Source: Micrasema longulum
Taxonomy: Eukaryota; Arthropoda; Insecta; Trichoptera; Brachycentridae
Direction of reading: 5' to 3'
Assembly (NCBI GenBank): GCA_022494885.1
Contig: JAGVSM010002877.1
Coordinates: 1 to 64,000, forward strand
Length of the DNA: 64,000 bases
Position 1 is the first letter of the stretch, and each line of letters starts with the position of its first letter. Made by a program: the position numbers and the translations under genes. Under the pieces are notes generated by a model that did not search any database, was not told the DNA's origin, and was given only the letters and a program-made list of their open reading frames with translations. This document shows, piece after piece, positions 35,940 to 47,700 of the stretch.

Positions 35940-36840
35940 TTTTTAAATGATTTTTTTATTGACAATTTTTATATAAGCATTCTTTTGAACAATTATTTAA
36001 TTCCCGTCAAACTGCAAAAGCAGTTTTTCTGCAGGGAAAAATAACACCAGTGACACTACTCAAAATATTTTTTTTGCATAGTCACTCTTCTTATAAAAGT
36101 TTGATATATCTTTTATTATTATGGATAAATTATTAAGCGCCAAAATTTATAAATATTGATTTTAATTTGTATTTTTTAAAATTTAAATTGAAAAAAAAAC
36201 TTTTTTAGGGACATGCGTACAACAATATTCATTTACAGACGTGTTTTTATTTTAAACTATAATGTTATTTACAAAAGCAGGATAAAAATTATAAAATTAA
36301 AAATTATGTAATTAAGGATAAAATTATAAACAGCAAAGTGTTGCAAAACAAATAATTATTATTAACTTCCTTCTATATTCTAAGCTATTATAAGTATAAA
36401 AAAGTACATATTGTACGTAATATGATACAAGGTAAAAAGTTTGAAGTATTAAGAATTACAAATAATATGTAAAACAGCTTAAAAGTATGTAATTAAGTAT
36501 TAAAAACGACATATAACTATATTATAAAAATTAAAAGGTTAGGAAATTAATCCAAAATTATCTATACACAATACAATCTATAAAGATATACAAACGTTAA
36601 AAAATTTCATGTATGTACATAATACGAGCTAAAAGAGTTTGAGATAAAATGTTTAAAATTACATACATAATACAGTTAAAAATAATGAAAAAGTTTAAAA
36701 ATACAAGCTAAAAGTTTATGAAAAGAATATTAAAATTACATATTTATATAATTAATAAAAGCTAAACAAGTAAAAAAAGCATAAAAATCATTTAAATGTA
36801 ATAAAAATGACATATGCAAGCTAGAACGGTGAAATGTTAA
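35940..36840. other. AT-rich sequence
   Basis: Very AT-rich with repeated words such as gctaaaa and tacataata; probably decayed LINE 3' UTR. Nothing specific. Confidence 0.35.
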
Positions 36841-36864
36841 AAGTTATATACTTAAGATGCGCAT

Positions 36865-37255
36865 TCTCTGGATCAACTTATATTATTTATTCGAAGTACT
36901 TCTGAAAAAAATTTTTATTCAATTCGCACGTCCTGTTCCTGTATTTTGAAATTGGTACTTTTAATCTTTGTGGCAATTTATTAAATTCTTTGGAGCCTAT
37001 GTATTGTACCAAACTTCGAAGTCTTCTCAGGTCCAATATAAATGTTATTTTTTGATCGAGTACTGTACAGGTGGATGTCGCTATTGACAGCGGGCTTTAT
37101 AGTTACCGTGCATAGAGTCGAGTTGTAAATGATAGTGCTAGTTATCTCGAAATAGCGAAGCATGCTAAAAGGCATATTTTTTTGTTTGAAAATAAATGTC
37201 ACTTGCGGTAAGTGAAACACATTTCTGATCGCTCTATTCATAACATGCACCCCCG
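36865..37255 (-). mobile_element. LINE ORF2 C-terminal fragment
   Basis: The minus-strand frame has MHVMNRAIRNVFHLPQ, STRSKNNIYIGPEKTSKFG and, in continuation, KLPQRLKVPISKYRNR. This is the standard end of a CR1/Jockey-group LINE protein. It lacks everything upstream. Confidence 0.7.
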
Positions 37256-37267
37256 ATGTCTTTTAAT

Positions 37268-37440
37268 AATGGAAAACTAATATAGCGCATCCGAGATCCT
37301 AATTAACCAAGGCCCTAAGAGCCGATTAACTGAGGCCCGTAGGACCGATTTAATAAGGCCAAACGGACATATTTATTAAGGCCCGCAAGGCTGGTTAAAT
37401 GAGGCCCGAACGGTCGACTTTACAAGCATGCAACAGTCGG
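37268..37440 (+). repeat. Degenerate minisatellite with aggcccgnaggnccg core
   Basis: About six units of 23-28 bp, each with a core like gaggcccgtaggaccgatt, follow one another. Two more units (tgaggcccgatatttt, taggcccgaagggccgaat) lie at 37651-37709, after a 200-bp unrelated stretch. Each core is a short self-complementary word. Confidence 0.8.
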
Positions 37441-37869
37441 CGATAGCTGACTGTTATTATTATAAATGACAGATTCTTTGCTATTTCATTTTAATCGCTT
37501 ACTATTCGAACTTTATGCGTTTTTAATATTTTTTTTGGTTATTTAATATATCATATTTGTAAATTTTGTGTTGTTTTTAGTAGCATCATTTTGAGGACAG
37601 ATTCTTCTTTATTACATTTAAATTGCTCCGAGCAGCAAAAAAATAAATTGTGAGGCCCGATATTTTAAGGTTCCTGAGATCCTAATCAACTTAGGCCCGA
37701 AGGGCCGAATTTCCTTGCATCTAACAGTCTTTTAAAACAATACCTACCGCATATCCATGTAAATTTAAAAAATGTTTACATTTCATTCCAACAAAGTAAA
37801 GTTAGTTATTTAATAATATTACTTTTTATCTTTAATTTAAAATTTATTATAACAGATATAGGAATAATT

Positions 37870-38010
37870 GTACAGAAGGGAATAATATGAAAGTCCAGGC
37901 ATTTACAGGGCTTATGATTTGTCATTGCTTGTTTTGAGTGACCACTTTACACACCGCGTAACATTTACCATTTTGTCTCTTATAAAATGATTTGAACCTT
38001 TGTTGATTCA
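37870..38010 (+). mobile_element. CAACAG MITE family, partial copy
   Basis: Contains gaaagtccaggcatttacagg, gcttatgatttgtcattg and the gtaacatttaccatttt word of the family, but the right inverted repeat is missing. Confidence 0.6.
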
Positions 38011-38559
38011 ATAAAATACTCTGTCTTTTATACGGTTGTTGGGCATTGTTTACACCTCTCTTTTCCCGTATGTCCCCTTCCTGAAACACTCGACTTGAGA
38101 ACAATAAATGGAGCGTGTATTGTTTAAACACCACTTGTCTGTAGGTCTGTACTGACACTCCACTGGTATATTATGGTGGGTATATGGACTTTGGAACTTG
38201 TAAATAATGTGTTTTTAAAATAAAACAAACAACGCTTTTATTCCTTTGAACACCGTCCTGCTTAACAGCATACCTATTTGGTTTTCTGATCCTTTAGCAT
38301 GTCACGCGTTCGTTTCGTTTGTTCGTTCGTATTCCACATAACTATCGTTATCAATGGCCATGTGGCCATATATGAAGCAATCTGTAGTTTCATGCAAAAA
38401 AACGCAAATTAACCACTCTACCCCCACGAGAAGATTCATAATAGCACCTAAGATGTTCTGAAATCTTTATTATTGACGTACAATATGTAATATCACGATT
38501 CGCATTTCTAGTGTTATGTTTTAGACATAATTGAATTTAAATAATATTTCGTGTTTCAG

Positions 38560-38738
38560 CTTTCGCCGAGGACGAAACAGTGGGGCCGATCTTCGTGAAG
38601 GAGCCCCCGAACAGGATCGACTTCTCCAACACTACCGGAGCCGTGGTAGAGTGCCGCGCGAGGGGATCTCCGGCTCCGGACCTCATCTGGGTGCGGGGTG
38701 ATGGAAGCGCTGTTGGGGACGTGCCTGGACTACGACAG
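38560..38738 (+). CDS. Dscam1: Dscam1 exon 2 (start of Ig1)
   Basis: The exon follows an acceptor (gtgtttcag) and ends before gtatact. It encodes GPIFVKEPPNRIDFSN, VVECRARGSPAPDLIW and GDVPGLRQ, which closely match fly Dscam1 Ig1. The Cys in VECRA is the first cysteine of Ig1. It starts with two bases of a split codon and ends in phase 0. It is much GC-richer than the surrounding DNA. Confidence 0.97.
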
Positions 38739-41700
38739 GTATACTGTTTTAAAATAATTGAAGACATTTGAATAATATACATTATCGCAATGAGGAACTC
38801 CAGCCCTACTGGAAATTGTATACAAAAAATGTTTTCTTACGCGCGATAAAAATTAGAGCATTAAATTGTACGGCAAAGTTTCTTGAAAATGTACGAAAAA
38901 AATATTTGCATAAAAACGTACTACTTTGAACGACGTCACTAGTTCACATATGGGATGGAAGGAGTCTCGGACGTGCATAGTCGCTCAATAGAAATTGTAC
39001 AGAAAAGTATTATTAAGATCATGTACAAAAAACATAGACTATTTCCTAGTAATGGACTATACGTAGAGAGCGGACTCCTTAGTTTTAGAAAATTATGTAT
39101 ATTAATTTTAGTGCCTAAAATATGTTTACTTAAATAGAGAATTATTTAGCAATAATTTAAATCGGAATAGCAGCAGATCCGATAGTGTACTGTCAGTTCC
39201 AGGATGCAGAACTAATTTCGCACAGAGGCACTTTTACATGTTGGTCCAAGATCCTTCGTTCTTCTACCTAAGGAATTACAAAACATTAAAACACTGATAC
39301 CGTTTAAAGTAGGTTTGAGGTCTTGGATTAGCATGGAAGGAATAGATAGACACCTTCTTCAAAAAAAAAAAAAAATATTAATAAATTTCATAAAAGGTAC
39401 ATGTTTAAAAAAAATTCTACACAGATCTACTTTTATGCATTTAGTAAATGTTATCATTGTAACACTCCAAAAAAGAGACTAATTCTTGTGCTTGGAAAGT
39501 GACTTACACTGTTGTAGTTGTTTTTTTATAAGAGTTTATATAATTTTGAATATACGAGTATATGGGAAAAAAATAAAAACAGAATATATAAAGAAAAAAA
39601 CATAAAATAATAATACATTCATACCAGTTAACATTTAATGCAGTTTTTACACGTGTTCACAAAATTTCTTTTGATTTATTTATTGATATATTATTTTTAT
39701 TTGTTTTTAGTTCATTGGGGGAGATTATTATATTTTTTTACACCTTTGAAGACAAAGCTATTTTGACCATGACTTGTTTGGAATTTAGGAATTTTAATAT
39801 TATTTTTGTATCTGAGTGACTTATTCATCTCAAATTCTTTTATTTTTTCTTGTTTATAAATTTGTATAATGGAATTTATTTTATAAAGAGTGGCTACTGT
39901 ATAAACCTTAAATATGTTATGTAGACTTTCCGTATTAAAATGAAAAATAAAATACATACTGCAAATAAATCCGGCTTTTGTTCTATCAGCATATGTTAAT
40001 CTTGTTTTTTTTCTTCTTTTTTTTTATGGTTATGTCATACCATATTTATTTTCTATAAACTTATAAATCAATACAAAAGGAATGGCCCACTCTCAGACGC
40101 TGTAGTCTTTGTGGACATTTTTCCATATTTTATAGCTTAATTTTAAGATGTATTTTTTAAAGTATATTTTTGTCATTAAAATTCTATGTAAATATATGTA
40201 TGGAAAAATAAACAAATAAAATATATATATATGAAACAACCAATGATAAGATAGTTATGGAAGATTTCCGCTTTAGCGGATTAATCGCTAGAACTGACCG
40301 AGAAAAATCTGAAGAGAACTTGAGAAGTAAAACATCACACGCGCAGTAATTTCATAAATACAAAACTTTTAAAAATCATAGAATTCATACATATGTTTTT
40401 TTTTGCTTGGTTTAATACTCTATTCAGAAATATAAAAAAAACCACTGAATCTACTCATTCAACTGTTTATAGGTTATGATTGAAAATATTGTTAAAAACT
40501 GTTTCCTTTTTATTGGACTTAGTGTCCAGGCTGTCCCATCGATGGGACTAAGATGACTCGCAGATCACAGGTCTGAGGTTCGAACCCCGCTCCATTACAA
40601 CGGTTAATTACGGCAATATTGTTAATCGAATAGAACGCAAATATTTTTTTTTTTAATGTGAATACTACTAGTAAAAGGAAATCCATCCCTCGAAGTTAAT
40701 TGAGACTGTATGTGTACATTGTGTAATCATCATGATTCTCTTTCCGACAACATATAATTTGAAAAAACATGGCGAAGTCCCTTGTTCTTTTTCTTCCAAC
40801 CGAATTAATACTTTTACGACTACTTATATCACGCTCTAACGAAGAGAGGATAGAGAAATGATGATTAAAGCTTTGTATCCAAAGGCCTGACCGCCTGCCT
40901 CATTTTTTCTTCACACCGCATTACATTTTTTGATTTATTCATGCGTTTAAAAATTAAAATTCCTAAAAATATGTTCAGATTATCCAACTTCTGAGAATAA
41001 ATAATTGTAATCTTTCAGATCTTAGTGTTTTATGTTTTGATCGTGAATATGTTTTGGCTTCAGTGATTAAAGTTTGTATTATACAGATCTGATTTTGACT
41101 CACAAAATATTATTGTGTAGTGTAAAACACACATTTTATGATGCCTTGTACATGCGAATGGATTCCTATGAGGGAACATTATCTTTAATGTAGAAAAAAT
41201 AACACATGCATTGTGTATGAATAAATAAATGAAATAAATAAATATAATGCGGAATATCAGCCCTACGGGAAATTGGATACCAAAAATGGTTTCTTACGCG
41301 CGGTAAAAATTAGAGCATACGGCAAAGTTTCTTGAAAATGGACGAAAAAAACATTATAATATAATTTTATTAAAAATAACTACTTTGAATGACATCACTA
41401 GTTCATATGAAACAGCCAATGATAAGAGAGTTATGGAAGATTTCCGGTTTACTTACCGTCAGCGGACCAATCGGCAGAACTGACCGAGAAGAAGCGGAAG
41501 AGAACTTGAGACGTAACACGCGGAGTCATTTCAGAAATACAAAACTTTAAAAAATCATAGCGCATATAATGAGATTCTTAAAAATTTAAAAAATATGTAT
41601 TTTTGTCTTATTTTAGTAGTCTATTAACATTGTTTTTTTTTTAAACCACTGAACTTCCTCATTGAAACAGAGAATTAAAAGGCTTTTGGGAAAGGAATAT

Positions 41701-44700
41701 GGAATTCTAGGCATTTATAGAGCTATCATTCGTTGGTTTAAGTGGCCACTTTACACGCTGTGTAACATTCACTATGTTTAAACATCTACATTTCTTCAAG
41801 TCTTCTTGTCTACAAACATTTAGACATACTTTAGATATTGTTGATTTCCAGATTGTCTGCAGGATTTTTTATTTAGAATTCAGTAATGTAATACAGCCAT
41901 AATACTGCGTTCTTAGATGTTGACATTAGTTAGTCGGGAATGTGTGTCGGCCGGTATACTAGGAAAACATATTTCACGCATGTTTTTTGGGTTATTCATC
42001 AGATATTCTTCGTTCTACGAAGCTTTTGTAAATAACTTATGAGATAAACGAAACACGTCCGTGATATACAATAAGCGCTTCTATTATAAATGCATTTATG
42101 TAAGAAAGCCCTTACAGTTATCTACATCTAAAGAGTACGCGTTTTGTTAACAATGTCGAGAATGTTACCTATTGTCCTTATAAATTTTAATGAATCGTAA
42201 ATACAAAGTTTTTTTTTTCTCTTGACATACCGATAAATATTATTTTAAAGTCATCGACATCATTACTTGCTTTATCTCCGAAAACTTTTATTTTATTTTG
42301 TTTAAGAAACTAACAGTTCTACGTTTTAGCAATAAAGGAATATTGCATAATAATTTTGATGAAAATATAACTAAAATGTATTATTTTCGGGGTAGTTTAA
42401 TTATTTTGTTTATAAACCAACGACAGCTTACGTCTCAATATGCATCTTTTAGTTTTAAAATATTGAAATGCAACCAATTTTTTTATTGATATTTTTACTA
42501 AAATCATTGAACTACGGAAAATTATCAAATCGTCGTTATCGTAGGACAACGACGGAAGTGTGAAAAATGCAACATTAACTTTCTTTTATATTTGATCTTA
42601 AAAAGGCTTTATAAAGGCTTTACAGGTTTGAAAAAATATATATATTTATTTATTTTATTTTATTTTATAAACATAAACGGCAAATCTGCATTTTACAAAC
42701 ATTTATAACATTAACATATTTAACTAAATATTTTTTTTATTTTTTTAAAACATGAATTTCTTTATACCCAAGATTTATAAAAAAAAAAAATAAACCAAAA
42801 ATTATACAAGATTTTTATTATATTTAAAATGAGAAACATGCTTGCTGTTAAAAATTATTGAAAGGGGGGTGCATTTAAAAAGGATACGGTTTAAAAAGTG
42901 GAGAGTTGAAAAATACACATATTTGATGATTTAAAAAAAATAATTTCTTAAAAATACTATTAAATACAGTGTAGTGTAAAGCTAGGGTTTCCTAGGACAG
43001 CGGTGCCCGTATTTTAACGGCCGTAGTGAACGGTGATGCGGTGGACAGCCGTCGTAACGTCGACAAGAGAGTAGTTTCCTAGGGAAACGGTGTTAAATGG
43101 TGTTGATAACACCGTTTTCATAGGAAACCACACTCTAGTCATCGTTACGACGTCTTTCCACCGCATCACCGTTCACTATGGCCGTTAAAATACGGGCACC
43201 GCTGTCCTAGGAAACCCTAGCTTAAGAGTCACTAAGGCTCTTTTCGCACATGCCACGCCAATCCCGGCGCGGTAATTTTACCGGGTTCGACCTACAAAAG
43301 CGTTGTGTATGCTTTTGTAGGGTGAACCAGCCAATGACAGGTCATAAGCCCTGTAAATGCCTAGACTTCTATATTACCTTCTATAAAATGTTTCTCATCT
43401 CTGTTGTGATATATTGTGTAAGACTTGATTTATAAAATAACTCAATGTCTATTGGCCTTCCTGAATAAATATAATAAGACAAAAACAGACTAAACATCGG
43501 GGATTAAAAAAGTTCACAAATTACCTACATTGAACAAGAATTGTAAGAAACATGAATTTTCCTATAGTTTTTTTACGGATTTTTGTAACCTACTTATTTG
43601 ATATTCAATAATCCGGACAAAGTTTCTATGTAGTACAGACTACAGACAGTATGTACAAAGGTTGAACAATAATGACAATGTGTTCTATAGACCCCACGGT
43701 ACGTAGCACCAAAGACATGCGGTAGAAGATAATGGATGTTGAAGAAATGTTCCGTATGATATGCTACCTGGTCTTAAACAAACATATTTTGACTAATAAT
43801 AAAAATAATACGAGTTCGTCTACAACGTGGTGTGTGGCAAGAAACTCCGATGATTCAAAAATAACATTTGTTGTAACGGTCGCTTAATCCGTAACAATAG
43901 TATCACCCCTATTAAAAGAATACCACAATGTTATGATAATATTTCTATTTTCTGTCAGGGCGGATGAAGTATAGTGAAACCTCTCATTTCGAGAATATTC
44001 GTTCCAGAATCTCACTCGTTAGCGAAACAATTTTTTCCCATGTAAATCTATGTAAAATACAATAATGCGTTCAATGCCGAAAAAATATTTTTTATAATAT
44101 TTTCAACGTTTTTTTTATATTTTTTTTATTATCTACAAAATAGTATTAAATTAAAGTCCTGCTGAGTTGCATACATACAACTCGTCAGCAGGTTCTTATA
44201 AATTGCATCGATTATTCACACTTAACCTACATTTATTATTAAATTAACCTATATTATACTTAGCAATTGTTAAGGAGCGTAACAACCTGGAATACGATTT
44301 CGATTTGCAAAAAAAATCGAAATAACGAGTTTATTATTTATGACAAATAATAATAAAATAAATACTAAAAAGCTGTCTAGATAACGTTACCGTTTCGTAG
44401 ACACTCCCTTTGAAGCATTTACATAATATCTTCTTAATTTTGTTGTTTACCTTGTTCTTGAGGATAGTGCAAATCGTTGATGTAGACCGACTGTATGTGC
44501 GCGCTAGATCAGCCACGATCACACCTCGTTCTCTCTTTTCTATGATTTTACGCTTCATTTCTACAGTTATTTTTATTCTCTTATGGCTGTCTTCTTGTGG
44601 CCTTTTCTTCAGGGACATTTTTAAGAGGGTTATTAAACTTTGCATAAAAAAATACAAATAATGTCTGAACATAAGTTTGGAAAAATGTGTGATCCCATGC

Positions 44701-47700
44701 GACTCTAACGCGCTAACGGAAAGAGTGCTAACTAGAGACTGACGAACTGGCACGGAAGTCCCGGCTCACAAGTGAGTGTCGTGAAGATGGGACTTCTCCT
44801 TTCTGCGTCACTCGTTACACGAAATATCGCTCGGTAAGAGAGCATTTTTTTCAAAATCTGTTTTGCTTGTTATGAGAGGTGCTCGTTATTAAAGGTTACA
44901 CTGTATACTACAATTCTGTAGAACCCTGAACGAATGTTTTTGACTCGATGACTACTCTTAGGTAAGAATCCCGAAAAAGAAAATCGAGTGTAGATAAATC
45001 CGCCTCGTAGAGTAGCGGTCGGCGCGTTCGCCTATCATGCTTGTGACCCTGGGATCAATTCCTGGTAGGGTAGAATTAAAATATTTGTTTATAAAGTGGT
45101 TGTACACTACAATTCAATGTTCCTGGGCTGGTACCCGGAGCGTTAGACTGATCATTTTACCTTCAATGAAAAAAAAATTACCCAGATGCGCTGCAATTGA
45201 AATACCAGTACATTGGTCTATCCACCCCAATCCACAAATTTGGATTAACAACTAATCGCCGCGCCGCCGCCTGCATCGCTTTCACGAGTTAGATTTTTGG
45301 TATCACTCGTCTTTCATTTCTATAATAAATAACAAAATACTTCTACCGAGAATTTTCAGTAATAACATTGAAATTAAAGTAATTTTATTTTGTCTTTATA
45401 AATAAAATGTTCGGAAACGATTGACATTCACCTTCTACGCAACAAAAAAGCGTTTCCTCGCTTTCTTGAAACTTCTTGATTTTTATTTTTTATCATCATA
45501 AAAATAAACATATGTCGGCCTCTTGGTGTAGTAGTCAGCGCGCTTGCCTACTATGCAAGAGGTCTCGGGTTCGGGAAAAAAAATATTTAAAGGGGGTTTT
45601 CACACTAGAATATTTCATAGTCCCTGGACTGGTACCTGAAGCGTAAGACTTATCATCTTACCTTCATGTAACGAAAATGATCAAGATATGCTGCGATTGG
45701 TGTTCCAATGCAGTGCCCTATGCACCATTGGGTGCGGAAAGGGAATGGTGATGAGATAAACATAAATGTAGGTTATATAAGATGTATAAGCGATAGCTCT
45801 TTTTTTTACTGTGTCACTGCGTAAATACTCGGACAAAAAAAAACTTATTTTAAATACACAAAAGAATATTGATAGTTCAATCTCTTGAAAAATTCATTCA
45901 GTTTTTTTTTTCAAATGCTTCTTTTGTTTACAAAATACTGTTATAATTACTCTGTTCAGTTTGTGTATAAAAGAGAAATAAAAAATAAAAAATAATATTA
46001 TGTAGGTAATTAATTTTAATGATATTTGATCAAAATAGCGTGACTAGGGAAGATAGGGAAAACATCGTCGTAATTTGTTATAATGTTCACTAATAAAAAA
46101 CATGATGGTGGAAGCTGTAATTTATTATATTTTTAGTTACAAAGCTCCATGTTCTGGTAGTAAAAACATGAACAGTTCTTTGACCTCACTTCAAGATGCA
46201 GTGATATAAGATATTATGTATACACAAAAAGGGTCATAGAGATAAGCTCTCTGTCATAAAGATTACATCACATTGTTATCTTGCATTTTCTTTGTTTTAG
46301 AAGGAATTCCTTTACAATGTTTGTATTGGAGAATTATGAGGCAACTCCTTTAAATTTGATAGAAAATGGCGACTAGAATTTTTTAAATGCAGTTGTTACT
46401 TTACAAATCTACAAATCATAATAATTAATGTTATCATCACAATCCTCCTTTCCGAACCCAGTGGTACATAGGGCACTGCACAGGTAAACCAAATACAGCG
46501 TATTACAATCATCTGTTACGTAAAAGTAAGGCGATAAGTTTTACGCTTCAGGTCCCCGATTCCTATGGAAAGTTAACAATTATCTTCAATGTTATCTTTT
46601 TTTAAATTATTTATTATTATTTTTTATTTATTTTTATTTATTGGGGATATCAACAGTAATACATGTAACAAAAATATAACAAATAAAATATACAGAGAAT
46701 AAAACCAATGACAGATATCCACAGAAATACATTAAATACACTACAATACATACTAGTGTGTTTGTGTGAGTGTAAGTGAGTGAGAGGGTGGGTGAGTAAG
46801 TGTTATATTGGAATGAGGGTGGACATGTGTGTAAATATTGCACAAGTGTCGAAAATATAAATATAAATATAATCTACAGAGTAAAATTAAGTTTTCTGTA
46901 TGAAAAGCAGAATATGCAACATATGAACAACCATTAAAATCAATATTTTATGTCGACCCTGCCATGAATTGAACCCAGAATTTTGAGAATGGTAGGCTAA
47001 CGAGCCAACCACTTCGCAACAAGGCGGATCTATTTGCTCGATTCCAGGACTTTTACCCGAGAGCACTAGAGCAGCATTCAAGTCCAGTGCTCTAATTCTA
47101 TTTTACACTCAGAACTGTATTCATCCACCACACTTTGTGAAATTTGAACACACACTAAAATTCTTCCGACAACTTTTTTTACATTTATTTTAATTTTGGG
47201 GTAAATTGAGGCAAAGTCAACTAACTCATGATTCAAGTTTGTTAGTAAACTCATGATTATTCATTTCTTCCTACAGAGATTTAACTTTTACCGAAAAATG
47301 TTGTCTAAAGCCCTTTCACTATAATAGCATCAACATATTACAACAGAGATGAAGAACATTTAAGAGAAGGTAATATAGAAGTCCAGGCATCTACAGGGCT
47401 TATGGCCTGTCAATGGCTGGTTTAAGTGGCCACTTTATACACTGTGTAACATTCACCATTCTGCCTATATTTGAACATCTATATTCCTTCAATTCTTTCA
47501 TCTGTTGATGTTTGTGAAGTTAAAGAGCTGAAACCTTTATTTATGCGGGTGAGATTCATCTAATTGAATTATTTCACCTACTTATTAGGCAACGCCTGAA
47601 AATATTATTTTTTCAATTTTTATACTTCTTCATGGACCAGGTAATTTATGAACATTATCATATTATCATTTTTATCATATTATCAACGTAGATGCCTGGA

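Noticed and set aside
40540..40605. Possible tRNA gene with ggttcgaaccc
   Set aside because: Only the T-arm region is tRNA-like; no complete cloverleaf.
46760..46805. TG-rich tract considered as a CRISPR-like or regulatory repeat
   Set aside because: Irregular gtgag words without spacers; simple sequence.
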